This document shows, in pieces, positions 46,925-55,970 of a DNA stretch of 64,000 nt; the first letter of the stretch is position 1, and the number at the start of each line of letters is the position of its first letter. The notes below the pieces were generated by a model. The model did no database searches and had not been told where the DNA came from. It saw only the letters and a program-made list of their open reading frames with translations. The translations under genes were made by a program, and so were the position numbers. The DNA is from Acidobacteriota bacterium (GTDB lineage Bacteria; Acidobacteriota; Blastocatellia; Pyrinomonadales; Pyrinomonadaceae), in assembly GCA_025463135.1 (NCBI GenBank), contig JAOAPY010000015.1, positions 1 through 64,000 of the forward strand, in the 5' to 3' direction.

Positions 46925-47146
46925 ATGAAGAAAAGCCCGAACACGGCGCAGAAAGCAGAACCACCACAAATCGTCTGGCACAAATTGAAGTCGTCCAGTG
47001 CGGGAGGCGAATGGTGGAAATTGGGAGATGTCTATCGAACGAAAGTTCCTGGGGGCTGGCTTGTCATGATAACCAACAACGCCAGAGGCCTGATATTTTA
47101 CCCTGACCCTGAGCACAATTGGGATGGGGGGAGTCTTACCGCCTAA
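46925..47146 (+). CDS. Small hypothetical protein between direct repeats
   Basis: 73 residues: a Lys-rich start (MKKSPNTAQKAEPPQIVWHK), then GGEWWKLGDVYRTKVPGGWLV and PDPEHNWDG. Aromatic-rich, probably a small beta-structured protein. GAAAGGATAAAAC precedes the ATG. No family recognised. It lies between two copies of a 16-bp repeat, so it may be a gene cassette-like insertion. Confidence 0.5.
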   Translation: MKKSPNTAQKAEPPQIVWHKLKSSSAGGEWWKLGDVYRTKVPGGWLVMITNNARGLIFYPDPEHNWDGGSLTA

Positions 47147-47203
47147 CCATGCGAATCGTTGGACGGCGAGCGGCGGGAGCGTGTTTCTCACGCTTGGTCA
47201 GTC

Positions 47204-47219
47204 AAGTATGTAATTACCC
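47204..47219 (+). repeat. 16-bp direct repeat, copy 2
   Basis: Identical to 46887-46902. The stretch 47220-47663 to its right contains no gene I can support. Confidence 0.6.
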
Positions 47220-47663
47220 AAATTTGGCCTCTCCAGACTTTCTGTACAGCCGCTTAACTTTTTGTACAAGAGGGCCTTTTCGGGCAAAGCCAACAAGACA
47301 TAATATGTATTATCAGACGCAGCGGCCATGACGAAGTTCGAGGTGACGTTGTGGTTCATGCGGATCTGACAAGCGTGTTTTCGTGGGTTCCCCGCCGACA
47401 TGTTTTCAACGCTTGCTGCGACAGGTTGCGGCGACCAAAGCGGACGACGGGTCGTCGCCAATGCTAATGTCTCAGTCCAAATGTGGCGCGCCTAATATCG
47501 CACTCCAACTTAAGACGTTCCGTAACTCGGCCTAACTTGACGGTGACAGACCCATCCCATAGAGTACGGACACTGTGGTCATTGTCTTAGCAGCGGGTCC
47601 GAATGACGTCCTTGTCATGATCGCATCGTTATCATCATATTGTCGTAACGGGGTTTCCAATTA

Positions 47664-48215
47664 GTGCCAATCAAAATCGAGAACCAATACGAAGGAAAAC
47701 TACCAAAGAAGACGGTTGAACTGGTTGAGAAGGCCCTGGACAGCGTACCGCGGGAACACACACGCGGTCTGGAGCGCGTCCGCCTGGTGGATTTCATATC
47801 TGAGCCAAGGTTGAAGGGGCCGATTCAAGCTTCAGAGTTGCCTGGCCTTTATCATCCGCGTCAGGGCGCCAAAGGTCCCTGGCTCGAGATCGCCATTGGC
47901 GTCTTGTTGCCCGGTAACAAGCCGATTCATAAACGCATTATTCCGCGCCTCTCGTTCAAGGGAAATATTGCCGCGATTGTATTCTCACTGGTAGGCCAGC
48001 ACTATCACCTGACACTTCGTCATTCAGTTAAGCGTACGCAGGTCGAGCCGGCAGTGCGACTCTACACGGAAAAGCAGTTGAAAGCGTGGAACGAGAAGCA
48101 ACATACCCTGCGCGCCCGCATCTTCAAACCCATTCAGCCGACGCTGGAGCGCTGGGGAAAGTCACTGCAGAAAAAAGCTGCAGCCGAAAAGAAGAAAAGC
48201 GTCGCCGCAAAGTGA
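47664..48215 (+). CDS. Conserved-looking hypothetical protein, possibly a degenerate zincin-like fold
   Basis: 183 residues starting at a GTG with no clear binding site. It contains VELVEKALDSVPREHTRGLERVRLVDFI, GLYHPRQGAKGPWLEIAIGVLL and LVGQHYHLTLRHSVKRTQVEP, then a Lys-rich tail (KKAAAEKKKSVAAK). The order of elements (a sentence-like PREHTRGL, a GLYHP strand and a His-rich helix) recalls small metallopeptidase-like proteins, but the HExxH motif is absent, so no activity is proposed. Confidence 0.5.
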   Translation: MPIKIENQYEGKLPKKTVELVEKALDSVPREHTRGLERVRLVDFISEPRLKGPIQASELPGLYHPRQGAKGPWLEIAIGVLLPGNKPIHKRIIPRLSFKGNIAAIVFSLVGQHYHLTLRHSVKRTQVEPAVRLYTEKQLKAWNEKQHTLRARIFKPIQPTLERWGKSLQKKAAAEKKKSVAAK

Positions 48216-48310
48216 TTAGTGGAGCGTTCGTTCATAAAGCTGACTCGCGCGCCGGCGGCAAGGGCATAAGTGCCCTCTCTAAACGAGAGTTAAGAATAGG
48301 ATGTAACGAG

Positions 48311-49198
48311 TCATGAGGTGGTAGGATCTGAAGCATCGGATCCTGAAAGGGCGGAATTCGCCAGCAGTTCTTCCTCGACGCTCTCGGTCGTAATTCTTAA
48401 CGCCTCGGCGACTTCCCTTTCGCTGACATTCGCGCGGCGGAACTTTATTTCCAAACTAAAATCTTTTTGCGGCGGTGCATAGCGGAACGTGTACGGTTTT
48501 GCTTCCGGAACTATTCGCGGACCCGATTCCTGTCGCCTGACTTCGCGCACCTCTTCACGGGTAAGACCCTGCGAAGTTATCTGTGTCGCCAAGCGGCGCA
48601 TTGACTCATCATCAGGTTGTCGCACCAGCTGCAACAGCACTGATTTGGCCGCGATGCCTGCCTCGCGACAAAGGTCGCGAACATCCTGCGGGATATGCGC
48701 AATCGATATGATTTCAGATACGGTGGTCCTGCTCTTGCCGACCTTGCGCGCAACTTCATCATGGGTGTAGCCGAAGCGTTCGCATAAAGACAGCAACCCA
48801 TCGGCCTCTTCCCAGATCGTGAGATCCTTGCGCTGCATATTCTCGATGAGCGCAATTTCGGCAACGGTTTTGTCGTCAACCTCCATTTCGATGCACGGCA
48901 CTTCGCTGAGGCCGGCCGCCGTCGCTGCGCGCCAGCGTCGTTCACCGGCAATGATCATCCATCTGCCGGTGAGGCGCGAAGGTTTGACAAGCAACGGCTC
49001 CAACACTCCCTTCTCACTGATCGAAGCAGTGAGCTCGGTCAAATCACCGATCTCCGTGCGCGGTTGTTCCGGATTAGGATCGATCTTATCAATCGCTATC
49101 AGCCGGCCAATCTGGGTGGGACGGTGTTTAGCCAGTTCCTCGACATAGTGCGAGTCGTGACGCATTTGCAATCCGGTTGGCAATCCCCTTTTAGACAC
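48311..49198 (-). CDS. parB: ParB chromosome-partitioning protein
   Basis: 295 residues. The N-terminal CTP-binding domain has IDPNPEQPRTEIGDLTEL, GVLEPLLVKP and IAGERRWRAA; ENMQRKDLTIWEEADG precedes a helix-turn-helix (YTHDEVARKVGKSRTTVSEI). The C-terminal segment is shorter and less typical. ParB loads at parS sites and works with ParA in origin segregation. The start overlaps the parA stop by 8 bp. I did not find a parS palindrome in this window. Confidence 0.95.
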   Translation of the reverse strand: MSKRGLPTGLQMRHDSHYVEELAKHRPTQIGRLIAIDKIDPNPEQPRTEIGDLTELTASISEKGVLEPLLVKPSRLTGRWMIIAGERRWRAATAAGLSEVPCIEMEVDDKTVAEIALIENMQRKDLTIWEEADGLLSLCERFGYTHDEVARKVGKSRTTVSEIISIAHIPQDVRDLCREAGIAAKSVLLQLVRQPDDESMRRLATQITSQGLTREEVREVRRQESGPRIVPEAKPYTFRYAPPQKDFSLEIKFRRANVSEREVAEALRITTESVEEELLANSALSGSDASDPTTS

Positions 49199-49946
49199 GG
49201 CTCATTACCTCTTCACAAAGTTTCGCATACTCAACCGCGCCGGATGACTGTGGCGCAAAAGAAAAAATAGACTCTTTATAGGCCGGAGATTCTTCCAGCC
49301 TTACACTCTTGGTGATCACGGTTTGAAACAACTTGGGACCAAAGACACGTTGGATCTGCTCGAACACTTCACGGGCCAGGGTCGTGCGCTTGTCGTGAAG
49401 CGTTACCAGTACTCCCAACAACTCGAGGCCAGGGTTCGGTCTGGCCTTGACCTTCTCAATTGTTTCCAAAAGATCGTCGGTCCCTTCCAGTGCAAAGTAG
49501 GATGACTGAATGGGGATCAGGACGTGGCTGGCCGCTACCAGGGCGTTGACGGTGATCAATCCCAGCGTGGGTGGCGTGTCGATCACGATCACCGAATATT
49601 TCTGCCGAAAGGGTTCGATTCGATCCTTAAGACGAAACGGGGCGTCAAAGTCGCCGACTAATTTTGCTTCGAGCTTGGCGAGACTGATTCGGGCGGGAAC
49701 GATATCCAGATTTTCAACTGGACTGTGATAGACAGACTGTTCAACCGGAGCCAGACCATCGGTCAACAATTCGTATGCTGAGCGATCGACGGTTTGAGGA
49801 TCAAGAAAAGAGAGTGAGCTGTTCGCCTGTGGATCGAGATCCAGCAGCAGGACGCTTTTCCCAACGCGGGCGAATGCGGCAGCCAGATTGATCGCTGTAG
49901 TTGTCTTTCCGACGCCACCTTTTTGATTTGCTATCGCGATTATCAT
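49191..49946 (-). CDS. parA: ParA-family ATPase
   Basis: 251 residues with the deviant Walker A KGGVGKTT (residues 9-16), LLLDLDPQANSS, and IVIDTPPTLGLITVNAL as Walker B. This is the short chromosomal Soj-type form without an N-terminal HTH. It drives segregation with ParB, encoded immediately downstream in an overlapping operon. Confidence 0.96.
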   Translation of the reverse strand: MIIAIANQKGGVGKTTTAINLAAAFARVGKSVLLLDLDPQANSSLSFLDPQTVDRSAYELLTDGLAPVEQSVYHSPVENLDIVPARISLAKLEAKLVGDFDAPFRLKDRIEPFRQKYSVIVIDTPPTLGLITVNALVAASHVLIPIQSSYFALEGTDDLLETIEKVKARPNPGLELLGVLVTLHDKRTTLAREVFEQIQRVFGPKLFQTVITKSVRLEESPAYKESIFSFAPQSSGAVEYAKLCEEVMSRV

Positions 49947-50027
49947 TCGCTATGGCGGCCGCAACAGTTGATTTGGTTGTTAATTGAGTTGAGCAAATTT
50001 AGGAGGCCCTTGCCAATGCGGCCAGGA

Positions 50028-50519
50028 TCACATCGGCAGATCGCCGGCCTCGCCAATGACGTCGGGCCATTCTTCTTCGCCGATGGGACTGTCGGAACCA
50101 AGTTCCTCATCGACCGAAGTCGTATTTCGAGACGCCTTGATCACTTCTACATCCACAAAGATAGGACAGTCGGCTCGCAGCGCCAGGGCGATTGCGTCCG
50201 AGGGTCTGGAATCGAGGACCATCCGGTTTCCATCACTGGTCCGCATCTCGATTACCGCAAAAAAAGTATTGTCCCGCAGACTCGTAACCACCACGCGTTC
50301 AACTTCAATTCCCAGCTCGATGATCAGGTTTCGCAACAAGTCGTGCGTCATGGGTCGCGGCGGTGCGATCTTCTCGATCTCCAGAGCGATGGCATTGGCC
50401 TCATAAGCACCGACCCAGATTGGTAACATCGTATCGCTTTGCACATCTTTCAAGATGACTATGGGAGTACCGCTGTTGGGATCCATCATCAGGGCCCTGA
50501 TTTTTACTTCTATTTCCAT
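50028..50519 (-). CDS. Bifunctional nuclease (BFN/DUF151) domain protein
   Basis: 163 residues from ATG 50519, which has GAGGT upstream; an in-frame ATG at 50537 would add six residues. The BFN domain spans most of the protein: PIVILKDV, LPIWVGAYEANAIALEIE, RPMTHDLLRNLI, DSRPSDAIALALR. The family has reported RNase/DNase activity in plants and is widespread in bacteria next to housekeeping genes; its bacterial role is unsettled. Acidic C-terminus. It follows miaB on the same strand. Confidence 0.88.
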   Translation of the reverse strand: MEIEVKIRALMMDPNSGTPIVILKDVQSDTMLPIWVGAYEANAIALEIEKIAPPRPMTHDLLRNLIIELGIEVERVVVTSLRDNTFFAVIEMRTSDGNRMVLDSRPSDAIALALRADCPIFVDVEVIKASRNTTSVDEELGSDSPIGEEEWPDVIGEAGDLPM

Positions 50520-50557
50520 ACGCGGTACCTCATTCATGACCTCAATTCCCGTCCTTT

Positions 50558-51889
50558 CTAACAGGCGCGACCGTACAGGCTATAGTGCTTGGCTTCGGTA
50601 ATGAGCACCTCGACTATTTGACCTTCCAGCTGTGGTCCACCTTTGAAGTTGACGACTTTATGACAAGTGGAGTGCCCGGTCATATCTTCACTCGATCGCG
50701 TACTCCCGCGTTCGACGAGCACGCTTACTTTTCTGCCGACATAGTCGGAATAAACTTTCTGTTGCACCGCCTGCTGTCGTTGCTCGAGTTCCAGAAATCG
50801 TTCCGACTTTTCTGCAACCGAAATCTCATCCGCCAATCTGGCTGCCGGCGTACCGGTCCTTTTCGAATACTTAAAGATGTAGAGACCGTCATACTCGCAC
50901 TGATCGATGAGATTTAAGGTAGCTGCAAAATCCTGTTTCGTTTCCCCGGGAAAACCAACGATGACGTCACTGGTCAATGACAGCATGCGCCGAGAGTTCT
51001 TGATCCCTTCAACTCGTTTTAGGTAATCCGTTGAGTCATGACCCCGGCGCATCGCCTGTAAAATTCGGTCGCTGCCGGATTGCACCGGCAAATGAATCCA
51101 GTCGCAAAGATTCGGATACTCTTCAATCGCCGACACTATATCAGGATGAAAGTCGCGGGGGAATGATGTTGTAAACTTGAGTCGCTCGATTCCCGTGGCC
51201 GCCACCGCTCGCAACAGCCGGGAAAAAGGTGTAGCGCCGGCATGACCCTCCAGACCGTCCGGTGATTTCGGCCGGTAGCTGTTTACATTCTGTCCGATAA
51301 GATGAACTTCCTTGTAACCAAGTTTTTGCAGCGACTGCACTTCAGCAATGATCTCAGTGGCGCTGCGACTCTTCTCTCTGCCGCGTGAGTAAGGCACGAT
51401 GCAGAATGAACAAAACTTGTTACAGCCTTCAATGATCGGAACAAAAGCAACATAAGGAGAATGCCGCTCAACCGGAGACACGTCCCAAACCTCGCCGGTT
51501 TCGCGATCACCGATATCCACTACAGCCTCTTCCCCGCCCCGCGCGCGCTCAATGAGCGCCGGCAGGCGATCTGTGGCCTGCGTTCCGGCCACAAAATTAA
51601 CCGCGGTTGAGTTATCAAAGATCGCCGGGCCTTCAAGTTGCGCGACACACCCCATGACGCCGATGACCGGCATGTTGTTGCCGCTTATTTTCCGCAGCTC
51701 TCCGATTCGGTTATAAACCTTTTGCTCTGCACGCTCTCGCACTGAACACGTATTAAAAAGAATTACGTCAGCGCCGGCGGGCTGCTGAATAAGCTCGTAT
51801 CCGGCTCTTCGCAGTCCGGTCGCAGCCCGTTCGGTATCAGTAATGTTCATCTGACAGCCGAAGGTCTCGATGTAAACTCGTGCGCTCAT
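50558..51889 (-). CDS. miaB: MiaB tRNA-2-methylthio-N6-dimethylallyladenosine synthase
   Basis: 443 residues: UPF0004 domain with ETFGCQMNITDTE, radical SAM core with GCNKFCSFCIVPYSRGREKSR-type CX3CX2C near 157-164, and a C-terminal TRAM domain. The Cys of the auxiliary cluster are visible as GCQMN, NTCSVRERAEQK and GCVAQ. It methylthiolates i6A37 in tRNAs. The RSR within YSRGREKSRS favours MiaB over MtaB or RimO. Confidence 0.95.
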   Translation of the reverse strand: MSARVYIETFGCQMNITDTERAATGLRRAGYELIQQPAGADVILFNTCSVRERAEQKVYNRIGELRKISGNNMPVIGVMGCVAQLEGPAIFDNSTAVNFVAGTQATDRLPALIERARGGEEAVVDIGDRETGEVWDVSPVERHSPYVAFVPIIEGCNKFCSFCIVPYSRGREKSRSATEIIAEVQSLQKLGYKEVHLIGQNVNSYRPKSPDGLEGHAGATPFSRLLRAVAATGIERLKFTTSFPRDFHPDIVSAIEEYPNLCDWIHLPVQSGSDRILQAMRRGHDSTDYLKRVEGIKNSRRMLSLTSDVIVGFPGETKQDFAATLNLIDQCEYDGLYIFKYSKRTGTPAARLADEISVAEKSERFLELEQRQQAVQQKVYSDYVGRKVSVLVERGSTRSSEDMTGHSTCHKVVNFKGGPQLEGQIVEVLITEAKHYSLYGRAC

Positions 51890-52092
51890 TTTTTCTGCAA
51901 ATTCGGGCGAAATAGAAGCAGTTCAGTGTAGCAGAAATCCTTTGCGCAAGGCGACCGCTTTATGATTTGCGTGGTGCTCAGTCAGCGTTTGCTCGTGTAT
52001 GTGATAATGAAACAGCTTGCAGGAAAAGGGTCTTGGTCCCGTAGGGACGATCAGTTTGATGTCCGATAAGCTTTAAGCTTTTCGTAACGCCG

Positions 52093-52112
52093 CGACAAAC
52101 TAAAGTTTGTCG
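52093..52112. repeat. Inverted repeat upstream of ssb
   Basis: CGACAAAC-TAAA-GTTTGTCG, perfect 8-bp arms. A smaller GTCCCGTAGGGAC-type hairpin lies about 50 bp to its left. They sit in the 329-bp gap between the divergent miaB and ssb genes and look like dispersed intergenic repeats. Confidence 0.6.
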
Positions 52113-52218
52113 GACCTTTGCTGCAAAACTGACCCACTAGTCCTGCACTTGACCCTCTTATCTTTCGCGAGTAGTATCCCGCAAGTTTACTAATCCCAGA
52201 AAAAGAAGAGGTTTCCTC

Positions 52219-52659
52219 ATGTCCTTCAACAAGATCATTCTTGTCGGCAATTTGGGGCGCGATCCGGAGCTGCGTTACACACCGCAGGGCACGCCTGTTT
52301 GTAGTTTTAGCCTGGCCACGAACGAGCGGCGCAAGGATAAGACGGGTGAGATGCAGGACCAGACTACGTGGTTCAAAGTCACGCTGTGGGGGCGCCAGGC
52401 TGAGACTGCCTCACAGTACCTGACCAAAGGCCGGCCAATTTATATCGAAGGCCGCTTGCGTGTTGAAGAGTGGACCGATCGTGATGGCAAGCTGCGACAC
52501 ACTTTGGAGGTGCATGCGACGGAAATGCAATTTATCGGTGGTGGCCAGGGAGGCAGCGGCGGCGGTGGGAGAATGGAAGAGCCTCACGCCGATCGCCCGG
52601 CAACGAGCGAGCCGCCGACCGGACATGCAGACGCGGCCGACGACGACGTTCCGTTTTAG
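52219..52659 (+). CDS. ssb: Single-stranded DNA-binding protein
   Basis: 146 residues: OB fold at the N-terminus (NKIILVGNLGRDPELRYTP, TTWFKVTLWGRQAE, YIEGRLRVEEW), a Gly-rich linker (GGGQGGSGGGG) and the acidic tip DDDVPF used for partner binding. Typical bacterial SSB length. AAGAAGAGG upstream. Divergent from miaB. Confidence 0.96.
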   Translation: MSFNKIILVGNLGRDPELRYTPQGTPVCSFSLATNERRKDKTGEMQDQTTWFKVTLWGRQAETASQYLTKGRPIYIEGRLRVEEWTDRDGKLRHTLEVHATEMQFIGGGQGGSGGGGRMEEPHADRPATSEPPTGHADAADDDVPF

Positions 52660-52698
52660 GGGGTCGCATCCCTAACTTCGAAGCACAGAACTTTCGCC

Positions 52699-52717
52699 TT
52701 GGCCGCAGAGCGGCCAA
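52699..52717. terminator. Hairpin after ssb
   Basis: TTGGCCGC-AGA-GCGGCCAA, 8-bp GC-rich arms, 40 bp after the ssb stop. It could terminate ssb transcription, although what follows is ATGTTTATAG, not a T-run; it may equally be a dispersed repeat. Confidence 0.45.
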
Positions 52718-52874
52718 ATGTTTATAGCTCGTGTAGCCTGAACGAGCTCTTCAGATCGGGGGGAGCGCAATGCGCCTTTCAGCTATGTCGTTCCTCCGGA
52801 GCTTCGAGGCTTCTTAGAATCCTGATTCAATAAACATTTGGTCTTCCCCGGGACCGAAGGCACTTAAATCTGTA

Positions 52875-53189
52875 TCAATCCAGATCAGTGTAGTGGCTAC
52901 CAACATTACCGCGATCTTAATTAACACGATTATGCCCTCAGTCGACCTCACTGCCACCACAATCGATCCCTGATCCAAGCCAATCGACACAGGTACAAAC
53001 TGAACTAACATCAGTCCAATGTCAGTCAATCTCCAGCCGCTGTTGAGTGACATCAGGACAAGATCAGTCGACATCAGGCCAATGTCAATCGATCTTGTGG
53101 CAATATCGTTCGACATTGGAGAAATGTCGTTCGACATCAGAGGAATGCAAGTCAACATTATTCCTTTGTCGTACTGTGTTGCGTTCGTA
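52875..53189. repeat. Diverged 21-bp tandem repeat array, about 15 units
   Basis: Consecutive 21-base units, each close to TCAGTCGACATCAGGCCAATG, start at 52875 and run in exact register to 53189. The best-kept units are 53064-53084, 53106-53126 and 53127-53147; outer units are more diverged. Since 21 is a multiple of 3, both strands stay open and translate as heptads (minus: MSNDISP, MSNDIAT, RSIDIGL, MSTDLVL; plus: RSVDIRP, MSIDLVA, MSFDIRG). No binding site or family supports a protein, so this is listed as a minisatellite. The following 53190-53629 stretch has no supported gene, only a small CAAACTGACAGTTTG palindrome at 53302-53316. Confidence 0.85.
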
Positions 53190-53629
53190 AATAGCGGCAA
53201 ATAGACACCTTGACCTCATTCGCTCGTGGCGTCCTGTTTTGCTTTTTTGTAAAGCAAGCGTGTTAGCTTTCGCAAGCGTTGGAGACGCCCGCCACCCATC
53301 GCAAACTGACAGTTTGTTTTGCAAATCTGCACCCGTGTACTCAGGACAACCCTTACCCTCGTTGTACTCAGGCGTGATACTCACAGCGAAGGAGGACCCT
53401 CATGCCCGAATCACGCTAAACCTCAGTCGTTTATGGACGGCGTTACGTTTCCCCGGAAAAGTCACTCATAGACGCAAGCACGAAAAACCTACTCCGACCA
53501 GATCGGACGCAACACCGGCTTGCAGTGGTTGCGTCAGTCGAGTCTCGGGGCCCTCACAGTCTCCCAGACGTTTGTTGTGATGGCCATTAGATGAAAACGT
53601 CTTACTCTCTCAGAACGAGGAGATTGAAA

Positions 53630-54940
53630 ATGAAGCGATATCCATCTCAAACCCACCGAATCTTACTTCTCGCGATCTTAGTTCCACTACTATCAATCGC
53701 GGTGCACGCTCAGGTAACGCTCCAGCATATGAAGATCAACGGCCCCTATGTAACCACACAAACGAACAGTTCGACCTCAATTTCTGGTACGACCTACACT
53801 TTGCCTGGATATGGTCCGGTGCGAGTTACGTGGGTTGCTACCCCTGGGAGTTCTTTGCCCTTTTTCAATCCCAAAGATGTGCCCTCGGCGTACAATCAAT
53901 CCGCAGGGGGCTACACATGGGGCTCAGACACGCAAGTCATAGGTATTAATAATTCTTCCGCAGGAGCGGGCACCCTCTCCTACATCGTTACGTTCCACTT
54001 TCAGGCGGGGCCACCGGACGTGAGTAAGCTGGTACTGATGATCGCGGCCTTGGCGAACGGTACGACAGCAACTGCGTCGCAGGGTGTAAGCTTGACGGGT
54101 GAGTACCTGTTTCCCGTAACTCCCGTTTCCGCCCCGACTCGTCTGACGTCGGGGAATTTTATAGAGAGCGACTGGTCAAACCACACTGGTAGTGACCATG
54201 TAAACACGGGGTGGGCGCTGTTTAAGGTACCATCACCAGTCGGGAATAGTCTTTCGCTCAGGTTCTCCCACATCTACGGCGATGGAATTGCTTTTACGCT
54301 TGGCTACGCAGTCGATAATGGAATCCTCAAGGTCTGCAAGGTGGCCGGGCCCGGGGTCGCGCTCGGTACGCCAGTCACTTTCACCGCTGGCTCCAGCACG
54401 TTCACGATCCCGGCCGGCCCGGCTCCCGGTGGCACCTGCGTCGTCGGTCCGAGCCTCCCTGTCGGTTCAACCGTCACGGTGGCTGAGACAATTCCGGCCG
54501 GGGATACCGTGTCGAGCATCACCGTGGCGCTGCCTGGTCAGTTGGTGGGTACGTCCAACCTCGCGGGCGGCAGTGTCAGTGTCGTGATCGGCATTGGCGT
54601 CACCGAGGTGACGTTTACCGACGAGAAGCGGACCGGCTTTCTCGAAATCTGCAAGACAGGAAAGGTGACGGGCAGCTTCACGTTCAACGTCAACCCCGGT
54701 GGCCTGGGGCCGTTTGTCGTCCCGGCGGGTGCGTGCTCGCCGGCCATTGAGGTGGCGGCGGGCCCGGTTGTTATCACAGAACTGCCGAGCCCCGGCGTCG
54801 CCATGATCGGTTGCAACACCATACCCACTAACGAACAAGGTCCGTGCAACCTCGGCGCCCAGACCTCAACGGTGACCGTCGTCCCCGGTGACATCTCCAC
54901 CATGACGATCGCCTTCGTTGCAAACAGGCGCGGCCCGTGA
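53630..54940 (+). CDS. Secreted beta-rich protein with tandem SpaA-like segments
   Basis: 436 residues from ATG 53630 (GAGGAG upstream; an in-frame ATG at 53591 is less likely). Signal peptide RILLLAILVPLLSIAVHAQ with probable cleavage after AHA. A Ser/Thr-rich N-terminal domain (to about 235) precedes two related segments starting ILKVCKVAGPG and FLEICKTGKVTG, each with PAG-x-C and VTVAETIP/VVITELPS, resembling collagen-binding-B/SpaA-type folds with paired Cys. Likely extracellular or cell-surface. The stop overlaps the next lectin-like frame by GTGA. Confidence 0.75.
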   Translation: MKRYPSQTHRILLLAILVPLLSIAVHAQVTLQHMKINGPYVTTQTNSSTSISGTTYTLPGYGPVRVTWVATPGSSLPFFNPKDVPSAYNQSAGGYTWGSDTQVIGINNSSAGAGTLSYIVTFHFQAGPPDVSKLVLMIAALANGTTATASQGVSLTGEYLFPVTPVSAPTRLTSGNFIESDWSNHTGSDHVNTGWALFKVPSPVGNSLSLRFSHIYGDGIAFTLGYAVDNGILKVCKVAGPGVALGTPVTFTAGSSTFTIPAGPAPGGTCVVGPSLPVGSTVTVAETIPAGDTVSSITVALPGQLVGTSNLAGGSVSVVIGIGVTEVTFTDEKRTGFLEICKTGKVTGSFTFNVNPGGLGPFVVPAGACSPAIEVAAGPVVITELPSPGVAMIGCNTIPTNEQGPCNLGAQTSTVTVVPGDISTMTIAFVANRRGP

Positions 54941-55371
54941 GGATTCGTCGCTCTTTCCTCGACATCTTTGCCTTGGGCACCGATAACCAGATGTTCCACA
55001 AGGCCTGGGATGGGGCTTGGCATCCATCGCCAACGACTTGGGAACCTTTGGGCGGGGTATTCGCCAGTACACCTACGGTTACTGCGTGGGCACCCAACCG
55101 CGTCGACATCTTTGCCCTGGGCACTGACAACAGCATGTTCCACAAAGCTTGGGACGGTGCCTGGCATCCATCGCTCACGACTTGGGAACCTTTGGGTGGG
55201 GTGTTCGCCAGCCCGCCCACAGCTGTTTCCTGGGGACCTAACCGCCTCGATATCTTTGCGCTCGGCACCGACAACAGCATGTTCCATAAGGCTTGGGACG
55301 GGGCTTGGCATCCTTCGCCAACGACTTGGGAACCGTTGGGTGGAGTGTTCAACCCCTTCAAAGGAAAGTAA
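54937..55371 (+). CDS. Lectin-like protein of three tandem 49-residue repeats (PLL/DUF346 type)
   Basis: Three near-identical 147-bp units encode DIFALGTDNSMFHKAWDGAW, HPSPTTWEPLGGVFAS and a variable joint. This matches the blade repeats of PLL-like seven-bladed lectins (DUF346 repeats), which bind fucose or similar sugars. Only three blades are present and no signal peptide exists, so alone it is probably incomplete. The GTG start lies in a GTGA overlap with the secreted protein: it may be made by reinitiation, or a frameshift may have cut it from the C-terminus of that protein. Confidence 0.7.
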   Translation: MRIRRSFLDIFALGTDNQMFHKAWDGAWHPSPTTWEPLGGVFASTPTVTAWAPNRVDIFALGTDNSMFHKAWDGAWHPSLTTWEPLGGVFASPPTAVSWGPNRLDIFALGTDNSMFHKAWDGAWHPSPTTWEPLGGVFNPFKGK

Positions 55372-55493
55372 CCGTCACCTATTGCCTCAACTTTAGTGAA
55401 GCCGTTTTGGCGGCAGCGGCGGCCGCTTAATATGCGCGCCGCCGCTGACCTGGAACTTTAAGGCTACGTCGCAAATTGAGTGGAGCGTTCGAC

Positions 55494-55970
55494 ATGGACC
55501 CTGAGGAAAAAACGAATAAACTCAAAGAGCGGCATAACAATATCCGGCATATTACTCAATTAGGAATGAGTTGGTTTGCATTCTTTGTGACGGTAAATTA
55601 TTTGACTATGGGATGGCTTGCCAAGGCTCCTCGCGACCAAGCTGACCCTTTCATAATTGGGACAGTCGCCGTTGTTTTTATCGTGCAGAATTTTTTAGGG
55701 ATATTTGGATTAGCGTGGGTTTTAATTGCGACGATGGCAATCAAGATACAAATAGATAATCTTGAGCATGCTTCTACACCAGACTCGAAAAGTGAAGTCA
55801 TTCCAGCGATGACTTTCAGGAACTTCCTCCAGATTTCCTGTAGGTCGAAAAAAGCGGAAGCTGAAAGTATCCCCGCCGCACTGTATACGCGGATAGGGCG
55901 GTTTTTGGTGGTCGTGCTAATTTCATTGACGTTGGCATGGACAGTAATTTTGTGCCGTTACCCCTTTTAA
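55494..55970 (+). CDS. Small membrane protein of unknown function
   Basis: 158 residues from ATG 55494 (TGGAG upstream; TTG at 55476 is also in frame). Charged N-terminus (DPEEKTNKLKERHNN), two to three membrane segments in the first half (FAFFVTVNYLTMGWL, AVVFIVQNFLGIFGLAWVL) and one at the C-terminus (FLVVVLISLTLAWTVIL). No family recognised. Confidence 0.5.
   Translation: MDPEEKTNKLKERHNNIRHITQLGMSWFAFFVTVNYLTMGWLAKAPRDQADPFIIGTVAVVFIVQNFLGIFGLAWVLIATMAIKIQIDNLEHASTPDSKSEVIPAMTFRNFLQISCRSKKAEAESIPAALYTRIGRFLVVVLISLTLAWTVILCRYPF

Noticed and set aside
48200-50030. parS sites near parAB
   Set aside because: I looked for a TGTTTCACGTGAAACA-like palindrome and did not find one.
52875-53189. 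CRISPR array
   Set aside because: Units abut with no unique spacers, the unit is only 21 bp and strongly diverged, and no cas genes are near.
52814-53204. Protein-coding genes in the 21-bp repeat region (both strands have open frames)
   Set aside because: Open frames follow from the 21-base period; no ribosome site, composition or family supports translation.
53239-53580. Open frame between the repeat array and the secreted protein
   Set aside because: No ribosome site, low-complexity translation and no recognisable domain.
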